A stretch of 64,000 nucleotides of DNA, taken from assembly GCF_003208055.1 (NCBI RefSeq), contig NZ_QJUE01000005.1:62001-126000 (forward strand), written 5' to 3'. Position numbers and translations under genes: made by a program. How positions within the stretch are numbered: the stretch's first letter is position 1; each line of letters begins with the position of its first letter. The notes under the pieces were generated by a model, which saw only the letters and a list, made by a program, of their open reading frames with translations, was not told the DNA's origin and made no database searches. This DNA comes from Prochlorococcus marinus XMU1408. Its GTDB lineage: Bacteria; Cyanobacteriota; Cyanobacteriia; PCC-6307; Cyanobiaceae. This document shows positions 37,140 through 46,202 of the stretch, in pieces.

Positions 37140-37140
37140 A

Positions 37141-38031
37141 ATGGATTTAATTGATGATTACCAGCCTCAACAAGATAGAACAGAACCTTGCCCAGGGACT
37201 CTTTATATAGTGGGAACACCAATTGGGAACTTAGGTGATTTATCTCCAAGAGCAAAGTCCATTCTCAAGAGGGTTTCACTAATAGCTTGCGAAGACACTA
37301 GAAGAAGTGGTCAACTGATGAAAATAATAGAATCCAAAGTCCCCCTTCTTAGCTATCACAAACACAATTTCAAAAGTCGACAAAAACAATTACTAGAATT
37401 GTTGAAAAACAATCAAAGTATTGCTCTCATTAGCGATGCTGGCTTGCCTGGGATAAATGACCCTGGAGAAGAGTTAGTTAAAGCTGTAAGAACAATCAAA
37501 CATGAAGTCATTTGCATACCTGGCCCATGCGCAGCTACAACAGCATTAGTTGTCAGCGGATTAGCATGTCAAAGGTTTTGCTTTGAAGGATTTCTTCCAA
37601 AAAAACATGGGGACAGAAAACATCGGCTAAAAATAATTTCTGAAGAGCCGAGAACTACAATCGTCTATGAATCTCCACATCATTTACTTAAACTATTAAA
37701 AGATTTATCTACTTTTTGCGGGGAAGAGCGCCCAATACAGATTGCGAGAGAACTCACAAAAAGATATGAAGAATCTATAGGTAGTACAATAGGAGATGTT
37801 ATTAAACATTTTGAGATTAATAAGCCAAAAGGTGAGTTCACATTAGTTATTGAAGGAAAAAAAGAAAAGAATCAAGAATATAAAATAAGTGAATCAGAAG
37901 CATTAAATAAACTCAAAAAATTAATCAATCAAGGTGAGAAATCTAATATTGCAGCTCGGAAAGTTGCAGAAGAAACAGGCTATGAAAAGAAATGGCTTTA
38001 TTCAAAATTACATAAGAAACTTGACAAATAA
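37141..38031 (+). CDS. rsmI: 16S rRNA (cytidine(1402)-2'-O)-methyltransferase
   Basis: 296 aa. The tetrapyrrole-methylase fold of RsmI is seen in GTLYIVGTPIGNLGDLSPRA, CEDTRRSGQLM, SYHKHN, ALISDAGLPGINDPGEELV and CIPGPCAATTALVVSGL. It methylates C1402 of 16S rRNA. Normal length, C-terminal helical tail. Confidence 0.96.
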   Translation: MDLIDDYQPQQDRTEPCPGTLYIVGTPIGNLGDLSPRAKSILKRVSLIACEDTRRSGQLMKIIESKVPLLSYHKHNFKSRQKQLLELLKNNQSIALISDAGLPGINDPGEELVKAVRTIKHEVICIPGPCAATTALVVSGLACQRFCFEGFLPKKHGDRKHRLKIISEEPRTTIVYESPHHLLKLLKDLSTFCGEERPIQIARELTKRYEESIGSTIGDVIKHFEINKPKGEFTLVIEGKKEKNQEYKISESEALNKLKKLINQGEKSNIAARKVAEETGYEKKWLYSKLHKKLDK

Positions 38032-38081
38032 GCTGTTTCACTTAATGCTAATTAAAAGGTTGATTTTAATGAATTTTTTAT

Positions 38082-38306
38082 ATGTTTTTTAGATTAAAAC
38101 TTTTCACTCTAAATATTGCCACGGCAATATTACTAATTTTCTTCCTTTGCTTAGGATCCCAAAATCTAGGTAAGAGATATAGTTTAAATTTAATATTCAA
38201 TAAGACTGTTCCTCTGCCAATTGGTTTTTTAATTGGTACTTCTTTTACTGTAGGGTTAATCTCAGGCGGCCTAACTTCAATTCTAATTATTAAAGATGAG
38301 AATTAA
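38082..38306 (+). CDS. LapA-like small membrane protein
   Basis: 74 aa, two membrane segments (LFTLNIATAILLIFFLCLGS and PIGFLIGTSFTVGLISGGLT) separated by a short loop. The layout matches the LapA/DUF1049 family of small inner-membrane proteins. It starts about 50 bp after rsmI. Confidence 0.6.
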   Translation: MFFRLKLFTLNIATAILLIFFLCLGSQNLGKRYSLNLIFNKTVPLPIGFLIGTSFTVGLISGGLTSILIIKDEN

Positions 38307-38318
38307 ATTATAGATTTA

Positions 38319-39140
38319 CTAATTATCTAAAGCAATTAGTGAATCTTCAAGAATTAGTCTAGTAACTCCTTTTGAAATTAGATATGATTTAGATAACCCG
38401 AAAATACTTGTATTTGGAATTTTTATAACCCTTTGATTTCTTGAACAACTTCTATTAGCGGAACGTTTGTTAGAAAATAGTAAAATTGCATTCCTTTTTA
38501 ATTCATTCTCTGGCAAAAAGCTCCATTCTGGTAAGTCTGAAATCAGTTGTAAATCTAGTTCAACTTTTTTATCAACAATCATATAAACGATCTCAGGAAG
38601 GGATTTATAATTAAGTATCTGAAAATCTGATTTTTGCTTGACTTGATCAAAGTCAAAATCAGAAATCAATGGTGCTATCTCTTCAAAACCTTGATCAAAG
38701 TTCTGATTTTTTTTATTGCTATCATAATCTTTATTGTTTTGACTTTCGGATGATTTTTCTGCTCTGAAATCTTCTTCCTCATCAAGAGTTAAAATAGTTA
38801 TCTGATCTAATTCCGCACTATAAAAACCTTCATTTATTTGCACGCATTTATCTTCTTCTATAACGTCTTCTTTTAATGAAATTAAAGGGTTTATCTGTTC
38901 TGAATCCTTTGTTTCTTCCTTAACAAGTTCATTATTTATCAATTCTCGTTTTTTATTATTCTTTGATCTTCTTTCTTTTAAAGATGTATATTCTCTATCT
39001 GATAATAAAGTTTTAACTGTTCTATTTATAGTATTAGGTGTGCAACCATATTTTTCCGCTAGGGCATTAGTATTATCTCCTGCTCGATAAGCTTCTACTA
39101 TTTCAGCTTTTTGAATCTTCGTTAACCTTCTTGAAATCAT
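38319..39140 (-). CDS. HTH protein with long acidic linker
   Basis: 273 aa from ATG 39140 (MISRRLTKIQKAEIVEAYRA); an ATG 13 codons upstream is possible. The N-terminal 60 residues form a helix-turn-helix (GDNTNALAEKYGCTPNTINR). An acidic, Ser/Asn-rich linker spans 75-170, then a C-terminal domain (SLPEIVYMIVDKKVELDLQL..) with a basic region RSANRSCSRNQRV. It looks like a DNA-binding regulator conserved in picocyanobacteria. Targets are unknown. Confidence 0.75.
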   Translation of the reverse strand: MISRRLTKIQKAEIVEAYRAGDNTNALAEKYGCTPNTINRTVKTLLSDREYTSLKERRSKNNKKRELINNELVKEETKDSEQINPLISLKEDVIEEDKCVQINEGFYSAELDQITILTLDEEEDFRAEKSSESQNNKDYDSNKKNQNFDQGFEEIAPLISDFDFDQVKQKSDFQILNYKSLPEIVYMIVDKKVELDLQLISDLPEWSFLPENELKRNAILLFSNKRSANRSCSRNQRVIKIPNTSIFGLSKSYLISKGVTRLILEDSLIALDN

Positions 39141-39444
39141 TTCTTTCAGTTCTGTATATCCAAGATAAGACCAAATCATCGGAAGTAGTAAAAATGATTT
39201 TTAACCCATAAAAAACTCTTATATAAGTTCAGAAATCACACATCCTTAAATATCGCTGCTAAAAAATTGAAAAACTTAATTTTTTTAGGATGTACTTTTT
39301 ATTCAAGATCCTATGGAACAAATCAAAATCTATTGTTGGTCTGCTTAATTCTGCTTGTGATGAGCTACGTCAGTATGTAATCTTAAATAGTTGACGTTGA
39401 TTTTAGGTTAAGTTTCTCTAAACACTTTACCTAAGATTCATCAA

Positions 39445-39518
<74 letters not shown>

Positions 39519-39757
39519 TACTCAAGCAACTTTGATAATTAGATATGTCAGTCATTCCTCGAAGAGCTACTTGATTGACTGGCTATAAAAATAAATCTCT
39601 AAATTTTGATATTTTGCGCAATCATAGGAGCGCCTAAACCATTCCGGTAAAAAAATTAAAGCTAATAAGGTGTATAAAAATCTTTAGTACGAACGAAGCA
39701 GGGGCATTGCGATTTAACTAAAATGCAATTGAATCTCCTTAGTAGTCTCTAATCTAA

Positions 39758-39961
39758 CGAAGCGAAGAAAGTAAATTCATTGATATAAAAAGCGTTGAAA
39801 AAGTTCTCGATACTTTTCCGAAGGAAAAAATTTTTACACGAGGTAAAAGCGGTGGAAAATTATCAAATGCCATTATTTCCAAAGGGTCTAGCTGAATTAC
39901 TTTTCCAACAAATGGATTAATTATGTTTATTTGCAACCGATTTATCTTTTCAGAAAGCTAG
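39758..39961 (+). pseudogene. Decayed ORF, weakly phage-terminase-like
   Basis: An open-like frame (67 codons) with one internal TGA at 39893 reads FIDIKSVEKVLDTFPKEKIF, then TRGKSGGKLSNAIISKGSS, stop, then ITFPTNG. The GSSxTFxTN-type pattern recalls the mid-region of phage terminase large subunits, but this is a weak call. It lacks any start and lies beside a T7-like RNA polymerase relic on the other side of the TPR gene. The minus-strand frame over the same bases is a shadow. The 240 bases before it (39519-39757) hold nothing I recognise. Confidence 0.3.
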
Positions 39962-40019
39962 AATCATTGATCAGTAATAGAATAAATTAAATTATTAAAG
40001 TTATAAACTATAATTAGAT

Positions 40020-41597
40020 GTGACCGAAAGAGAAATAGATCCAAAGCAAACAAAGGCTGAAATAAATACATTCCCAGTTCCATTTGCCTTAAGAGAAAAT
40101 CAAGGAAATCTTACTATTAAAACAAATACTGCTAAGCAAACGTCTAAAGAACAAATAATCAATCAAGCATTTAAGTTTCATTCACAAGGAAACATTTCAG
40201 AAGCAGCAAAACTTTATCAATATCTAATTAACCAAGGTTTTAAAGATCAAGGAGTTTTCTCTAATTATGGAGTCCTCTTAAAAGATCTTGGCAAATCACA
40301 AGAAGCAGAATTATCTACCCGCAAAGCAATTGAACTGAATCCTAATTTCGCTCAAGCTCATTACAATCTGGGAAACATTTTGAGAGACCTTGGTAAATCA
40401 CAAGAAGCAGAATTGTCATACCGCAAAGCAATTGAAATCAAACCTGATTACGCAAATGCTCATTCAAACCTAGGGCTCATATTGAAAGATCTTGGAAGAT
40501 TAGAAAAAGCAGAAGCATCACAACGCAAAGCCATTGAACTGAATCCTGATTTCGCTGAAGCTCATGGCAATCTAGGAATCATGCTCCTCGAAAAAGGGGA
40601 GTATGACTTATCCCTAAAATATTTTTCTGAATGTGCTCAGTTACTCCGATTACAGAAAAATCAAGAATCAAATCTCGCAAAATTCAAAACTATCAGTAAG
40701 GCAAAAATAGATCATGATATTGAACAATTTGAATATTTAGCTTCGAAAGGTTATGAGACTAAAAAATTTTTTGATCTTGCCACTCTTTATAAAAAAGTTG
40801 CCGCTGAAATCAATTGGCCCTCTGAAACCCAATTGATTACTCTAAAGAATAAACATCAAAGACTGCTTAAAGATAGCTATAATCGTCTAATTCATCGAAT
40901 AAAAGCTCCTAGATTAGAAAAAGAAGTAATCAATAATTCCTTGAATATTGAGGAAATCACAAATAACTATTTCGATCACGAGTTCGGATTAACTTACATT
41001 GATAATTTATTAAGTACTACAGCTCTTGAATCTCTTAGAAAATTTCTACTAGGAACAACAATTTGGTTTGATATCAAAAGTGGTGGCTATCTCGGAGCAT
41101 ATTTAAAGGAGGGTTTAGCTAATCCACTAATTATTCAAATAGGAGAAGAATTAAGAAAAAAATTACCAAAAATCTTCAAAAATCATCCAATTAAGCAGAT
41201 ATGGGCTTACAAGTATGATAGTCGCACAAAAAATGAAAATTCATTACTCCGAGGAATAAAAGTTCACGCAGATCAGGCAGCAATAAATGTAAATTTTTGG
41301 ATTACTCCTAAAGAAGCCAACTTAAATTCTGATTCTGGTGGTTTAATTGTCTACGACGTAGAAGCTCCACATGATTGGGATTTTAAATTTTACAATACTT
41401 CTTATGACAAAACAAAAATACGAGAAGAACTAAAAAAAAGTAAAGGCAATACACAAGTTATTCCATATAACGAAAATCGTGCTGTTATCTTCAATTCAAA
41501 TTTATTTCATGAAACTGATAATTATGAGTTCAAAGAAGGATATGAAAATCGTAGAATTAATGTCACGATATTATTTGGTGATAGAAGGAATAAGTAG
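40020..41597 (+). CDS. TFPVPF-TPR protein with 2OG-Fe(II) oxygenase domain
   Basis: 525 aa from GTG 40020. TFPVPF lies at residues 17-22 and an HSQGNISEAAKLYQYLI helix near 50-70. Then come about four TPRs (about 70-210; LGKSQEAELSTRKAIELNPN type), a linker with KIDHDIEQF, and a C-terminal dioxygenase-like domain. This has H-x-D in GIKVHADQAAINVNFW, a distal His in NSNLFHETD and Arg in RRINVTILFGD. Such domains in TPR fusions hydroxylate peptides or modify surface molecules; the substrate here is unknown. It shares its N-terminal module with the genes at 43990, 46203 and 48699. Confidence 0.8.
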   Translation: MTEREIDPKQTKAEINTFPVPFALRENQGNLTIKTNTAKQTSKEQIINQAFKFHSQGNISEAAKLYQYLINQGFKDQGVFSNYGVLLKDLGKSQEAELSTRKAIELNPNFAQAHYNLGNILRDLGKSQEAELSYRKAIEIKPDYANAHSNLGLILKDLGRLEKAEASQRKAIELNPDFAEAHGNLGIMLLEKGEYDLSLKYFSECAQLLRLQKNQESNLAKFKTISKAKIDHDIEQFEYLASKGYETKKFFDLATLYKKVAAEINWPSETQLITLKNKHQRLLKDSYNRLIHRIKAPRLEKEVINNSLNIEEITNNYFDHEFGLTYIDNLLSTTALESLRKFLLGTTIWFDIKSGGYLGAYLKEGLANPLIIQIGEELRKKLPKIFKNHPIKQIWAYKYDSRTKNENSLLRGIKVHADQAAINVNFWITPKEANLNSDSGGLIVYDVEAPHDWDFKFYNTSYDKTKIREELKKSKGNTQVIPYNENRAVIFNSNLFHETDNYEFKEGYENRRINVTILFGDRRNK

Positions 41598-42315
41598 CTA
41601 GTTTCACTTTGATATAGAACATATTCTCATCTAATATTTCTGATCTCTTTGTTGAAGATTTTGGAGAGGTCAAGTCAATGGAGGTAGCTTATAATCAACA
41701 TATACGAAGACGAATCAAGTACTGTCGAGAGGTCTACAGAAGCTGAGTGAGCCGTGGAAATTTCTCAGATGACACTTCGATCTCATCAGCTAAACGAGCC
41801 AATGGATCGCCTTTGCGAACTTGAACAAACCTATGTTTTATCCTTACTTTTGCTTTATCCATATAGTTAGGGAGAACCTTTAAAAAATCGTGTATTAAAG
41901 CTATTGGTTGGTTCCAATCTTGGAAGAAAGATTTGAAGACTTCTGCGTCATAGCTATGTATGAATGTGGGAGCAATTGTTTCTTCTATTGCTTTGTCATC
42001 AATTCTCTGTCCTTCGCCCATGGCCAATTCTTACTCTCCATAAGTGTGTTCTTTCTATATGTATGACATCAACTTTCATTTTATATAAGTGAATGTTGCC
42101 ATGGTTTGGTGTTGTACAAATCACTGTAGTTGATCCATCTTTTCGAGCTTGTTACCATAGCTTCTTAAACCAAATCAATACTAACTTTCACTATTAACCA
42201 TATGAATGTAATATAAAAAATATCCAAATTATTTACTATCGTATTTAAATAAATTACATTCACTGAATGATCTTTTAATTAAATACAAATTCACCATACA
42301 AAAGATTCTAGGGAC
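41598..42315. other. Intergenic region with phage relic
   Basis: 718 bases without a working gene. The left half contains the T7-like RNA polymerase relic on the minus strand; the right 290 bases are AT-rich with nothing recognised and form the upstream region of the aminotransferase gene. Confidence 0.5.
41676..42027 (-). pseudogene. C-terminal relic of a T7-like phage RNA polymerase
   Basis: A 97-codon frame (TTG 42027 to stop 41734) reads EGQRIDDKAIEETIAPTFIH then SYDAEVFKSF and PIALIHDFLKVLP. This follows the C-terminal palm/fingers of T7 RNA polymerase (IDAHKQESGIAPNFVHSQDG ... FALIHDSFGTIP), including the catalytic-region HD pair. After a frameshift near 41740, the next frame reads SVDLSTVLDSSSYML, equivalent to the T7 end (NLNLRDILESDFAFA). 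About 760 N-terminal residues are missing. It is a fossil of a podovirus-type gene, not a working enzyme. Confidence 0.75.
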
Positions 42316-43476
42316 ATGGATAAAAAATATAATGTATTAAAACCTGTTTATGATATTGATAATATAACCAATAGCATAAAAACTACACTTAAATCTGGCT
42401 GGACAGGTGATGGTGGGCTTACAAAAGTATTTGAGAAAAAATGGTCACAATATACAGGTTATAACAATAGTATTTATGTAAATTCATGCACAGCAGCATT
42501 ACATCTATCATTACTAGTTTTAAAAGATAAATATCCTAGAAAAAGAAAAGTAATCGTTCCAGATATTACATTTATATCTTCAGCTGCTGTAGTTCTTCAG
42601 TCTTCTCTAGAATTAATTCTTTGTGATGTAGATGAATCTCTATGCCTAGATCCAAAGGCACTCAAGAAACTTGTTAGCGATGAAATATTGGCCGTTGTTT
42701 TTGTGGGAATAGGTGGAAATAGCCAGAATCTAATACAAGTAAGTGAAATTTGTAAATCTAGCAATATTTCACTCATCTTAGATGCAGCGCACATGTCAGG
42801 TAGCAAAATTTCACCTGAACATTCACCTCATCTAGGAGAATATTCTGATTACGTTTGTTATAGCTTTCAAGCAGTTAAAAATCTTGGAATTGCAGATTCA
42901 GGAATGTTATGCACACAAAGCCAAGATTCCCTAGAAGAAATTTCAAAATATCGCTGGATGGGAATAGATAAGACCACTTATCAAAGAACCGAATCATTAG
43001 AGAAAAACATCTATAAATGGGAATATGAAATCGATAGGTTGGGATACAAATATAATGGTAATGCTTTGGTAGCTTCATGTTGCCTGGCAATATTGCCAGA
43101 TCTCGATAAAAACAACAAATATAGGAGATCATTGAGAAATAAATATATTAAAAGCTTTAGCTCATTGGATGAAATAAAAGTCATTCCTCACTTAAATGAA
43201 AATTCAACATCGGCTCATCTTGCTCAAATTCTTCTAAAAGAGAGTAAGTCTTCAAATGAACGAAATGAATTTATTTCAAAATTAAATAGGCATAATATTT
43301 TCCCTGGCGTACATTATAGATCAATTTCCAAATTCAAATACTATAAAAAATTCGGTCAAAACATAATTAATAGTAATAATATTTCTGATAAAATAATTTC
43401 ATTACCATGTCACCTTGACATAAGCATAAATGACATTGATTTCATTTTAGATAAAATAAAATCTGTCTTAGCATGA
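42316..43476 (+). CDS. DegT/DnrJ/EryC1 aminotransferase
   Basis: 386 aa, PLP-dependent sugar aminotransferase fold (type I). The motifs are GWTGDGGLTKVFEKKW, NSCTAALHLSLL, VIVPDITFISSAAVV and LDAAHMSGS, with the PLP lysine at about residue 188 in YSFQAVKNLGIADSGML. These enzymes make 3- or 4-amino sugars for surface polysaccharides. It overlaps the GNAT gene by 4 bases, so the pair likely makes and acetylates an amino sugar. Confidence 0.9.
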   Translation: MDKKYNVLKPVYDIDNITNSIKTTLKSGWTGDGGLTKVFEKKWSQYTGYNNSIYVNSCTAALHLSLLVLKDKYPRKRKVIVPDITFISSAAVVLQSSLELILCDVDESLCLDPKALKKLVSDEILAVVFVGIGGNSQNLIQVSEICKSSNISLILDAAHMSGSKISPEHSPHLGEYSDYVCYSFQAVKNLGIADSGMLCTQSQDSLEEISKYRWMGIDKTTYQRTESLEKNIYKWEYEIDRLGYKYNGNALVASCCLAILPDLDKNNKYRRSLRNKYIKSFSSLDEIKVIPHLNENSTSAHLAQILLKESKSSNERNEFISKLNRHNIFPGVHYRSISKFKYYKKFGQNIINSNNISDKIISLPCHLDISINDIDFILDKIKSVLA

Positions 43477-43958
43477 GATATATTAGTGAGCTAGGATGTA
43501 ATAATATTACACTGGAATCAATTTACAGGATATACGGTTGGAGATTCAAGACTTATAATGATAAATTCTTGATTTCAAAAATAGCAAACATAGAAGAACA
43601 TCTATTATTCATAAATTCAGAATTAAATAACTCAAATTCGACTTGGTTTGCATATTTTGAAAAAATCGATTCAATTCAATTACCTCGAATTATTGGTTGT
43701 TCAAGTTTATATAACTATTCGGCAAATTCATCATCTGTAAGTTTAGGAAGATTAATGGTAGACCCATCTTTCACATCTTTAGGAATAGCATCAAAACTAA
43801 TCAAATATTCAGTTGACTATGCAAAAAATAAATTAAACTGTAAAACAATAAACTTGATAGTAAAAAATTCTAATCATAGAGCAATTAAGATATACGAAAG
43901 ATTTGGGTTTGAGTTGTTAGAAAGTGATGAATCAAGAAAATATATTTTAAAAATATGA
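43473..43958 (+). CDS. GNAT-family N-acetyltransferase
   Basis: 161 aa. The acetyl-CoA loop is in SLGRLMVDPSFTSLGIASKL, and the later motif NLIVKNSNHRAIKIYERFGF is the GNAT motif B. The ATG overlaps the aminotransferase stop (ATGA). It probably acetylates the amino group added by that enzyme, as in 4-amino-sugar pathways; this is inferred from context. Confidence 0.88.
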   Translation: MRYISELGCNNITLESIYRIYGWRFKTYNDKFLISKIANIEEHLLFINSELNNSNSTWFAYFEKIDSIQLPRIIGCSSLYNYSANSSSVSLGRLMVDPSFTSLGIASKLIKYSVDYAKNKLNCKTINLIVKNSNHRAIKIYERFGFELLESDESRKYILKI

Positions 43959-43989
43959 TTTTTCATTATTAATAGGTTAATTATCATAA

Positions 43990-45966
43990 TTATATAGATA
44001 TTAAATCTTGATATTTCTCCTCTAAATCTCTTGTGAAAGTTTCTGAATTAAAATAAGTTGAATCAAGTTGTCTCTGTTTAAGTATATGCTTTATAGATAA
44101 ATGCTTTTCCGATGTGGTCGCAATTTCAAAGGCGATTCTTTCGTATTCATCTTTATCCTTTGCAATTAAATCATTCATATTAATTGCAGAAAGAATACTT
44201 GTAGATATCCTTGCAGAAAAGCTATTTCCAGAACATGTCAAAACAGGTAATCCTGATCTAAGTGCCAAAAAAGTCATCAGACCAGAATTATAATTAAAAG
44301 TATCTAAAAATAAATCAGCACATTTTTGTCTACTCATATGTAAATCTATAGGCATTTTACTTGAAAAGATAATTCTTGACTCATCTACCCCCCTTTTCCT
44401 TGCTTCATTAATTAAATTATTTTTTGATAATGAATTAGATTCAAGAAGCCACAAAATACTATTTTCAACTTTAATTAATAATTTCATCCAAATATTAAAT
44501 TCAATTTCACTAATCTTGTAATTATTAGCAAAATTACAGAAGACAAAAGAATCTTCTTTTAATCCAATCTCTTTTCTCGTGAATGTTTTTTTAGAACTTC
44601 TAAGTGTATCATCAATACATTGAAGAGAGTTTGGCATATAAATGATTTTCTCACTATAAAATTTCTTATTAGCTTCGGGAATAATATTTTTATCCGCTAT
44701 TAAATAATCAATGCAATCTGCTCCTGTTGAACCAGGATAATCTAAATAAGAGATCTGAGTAGGTGCAATTCTATTAGCAAAAATAGTCATCCTAGATATC
44801 CTCGTATGTCCCATTAGATCTATCGCAATATCTAATTTATCATTCTTAATTATTTGAATAGCCTCTTTATCACTTAATTCCCCCAGTTCTCTATAGAAAT
44901 TAAAAGTTTTTCTGACTCTCTTGGTATAAGAGTCCTCCATCCTGTTTCTTAAAGAATATGCAAAGACTTCAAAGTTTGATTTATCATGAAGCTCAAATAC
45001 TCTAGCCATTAATATCATCACAGGGTGTTTACAGAAATTTGCAGAAAAATATCCTATTCTTATTTTTCTGTTTATATTTCTTTCTTTTTGTATAAATAAA
45101 TTCCTTTCACTAATATCTAGATGAATATTTTGTTTATAAAATCTTCTTGCACGAATTAAATGTTTCATAGGTTTATCTTCTAATGACATAAAAATCATCG
45201 GGGACACAGCTAAACCAGTTATTCCTAGATTCTCTAACCAATTTAAATTCCTTCTTCTTAAACTCCAATCACAGATAAAAGCCTGGATTTCAATTATTCC
45301 AGCCTTTGCTAGAGAAGAAGTCGGATCTATTTCTATTGCTTTCTCATATGCCTTTAAAGCCTCTATGAGATTTAACTCATTATGATTTAACTTGAATATT
45401 TGATTTAATATTGTTCCTAAGTTTTCATATCCATTGACAAAATTAGGATTAATTGTTATAGATTTTCTTGTATGACTTTCTGCTTCTTCTAGTCTATTTA
45501 ATTTAATTAATATAACACCTAAGTTATAATGGGCCTGATAATAATCTGGTTTAATAGAAATTGCTTTCTCTATATAAAACTTAGCTTCTTTTAATCTCTC
45601 AAGATTTATAAGTATGGTGCATAGATTAGAATAAGCATCTGGGCTATTAGGAAATAAGCTTATTGATTTTTCAAAAAGCTCTATTGCCTTATATATTTTA
45701 TGCTCATGTTTATTTATTAAACCATAATTCGATAATACTAATGGATTATTAAAACCTTGATCAAGGAAATATTGATAATATTTAGAAGCTTCTATGATAT
45801 TACCTTCAGAATGAAACTTAAATGCTTTAGCTATAATTTTATTTTTAAGATCATTAATCGACTGATTCTTAGAATTAGTAATATTAATTTCTTCTAAAGG
45901 AACTTGAACAGAGAATGTAGGTATCTTATTTTTCTGATCCATAGATTCATTTTCTTTATCAATCAT
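43990..45966 (-). CDS. TPR-GT41 (SPINDLY/OGT-like) transferase
   Basis: 658 aa. N-terminal module has a diverged TFSVQVPLEEINI at residue 17 and FKFHSEGNIIEASKYYQYFL near 50-70. About five TPRs cover 70-230 (LGVILIKLNRLEEAESHTRK type). The C-terminus is a GT41 transferase: RIGYFSANFCKHPVMILMAR, DLMGHTRISRMTIFANRIAP and a final GLPVLTCSGNSFSARISTSI, the O-GlcNAc transferase donor site. It adds a sugar (GlcNAc or other) to a protein or surface acceptor. Single gene on the minus strand. Confidence 0.88.
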   Translation of the reverse strand: MIDKENESMDQKNKIPTFSVQVPLEEINITNSKNQSINDLKNKIIAKAFKFHSEGNIIEASKYYQYFLDQGFNNPLVLSNYGLINKHEHKIYKAIELFEKSISLFPNSPDAYSNLCTILINLERLKEAKFYIEKAISIKPDYYQAHYNLGVILIKLNRLEEAESHTRKSITINPNFVNGYENLGTILNQIFKLNHNELNLIEALKAYEKAIEIDPTSSLAKAGIIEIQAFICDWSLRRRNLNWLENLGITGLAVSPMIFMSLEDKPMKHLIRARRFYKQNIHLDISERNLFIQKERNINRKIRIGYFSANFCKHPVMILMARVFELHDKSNFEVFAYSLRNRMEDSYTKRVRKTFNFYRELGELSDKEAIQIIKNDKLDIAIDLMGHTRISRMTIFANRIAPTQISYLDYPGSTGADCIDYLIADKNIIPEANKKFYSEKIIYMPNSLQCIDDTLRSSKKTFTRKEIGLKEDSFVFCNFANNYKISEIEFNIWMKLLIKVENSILWLLESNSLSKNNLINEARKRGVDESRIIFSSKMPIDLHMSRQKCADLFLDTFNYNSGLMTFLALRSGLPVLTCSGNSFSARISTSILSAINMNDLIAKDKDEYERIAFEIATTSEKHLSIKHILKQRQLDSTYFNSETFTRDLEEKYQDLISI

Positions 45967-46202
45967 TTCATTATGGTTTTATAGTAATTTGAAAAGAATC
46001 AAATTAAATAAATAATAATAGCACAAATATTTTTCAAAAAAATTGATATTCTTTATATTTCCACCTCAAAAAACACTAAATTTAAAGCAACACCTGAATA
46101 CCTAAAATAAATAATACTTCTAATACTTTTAGCAATCTGATCAACATTGATTCAAATAAAGCTCATCATACTTGAGAGTTTTAGCTTTACTTCTTGTTGA
46201 AT

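Noticed and set aside
39754-39936. 60-aa minus-strand frame
   Set aside because: The plus-strand relic over the same bases shows better coding character; the minus frame has no homologous pattern or context.
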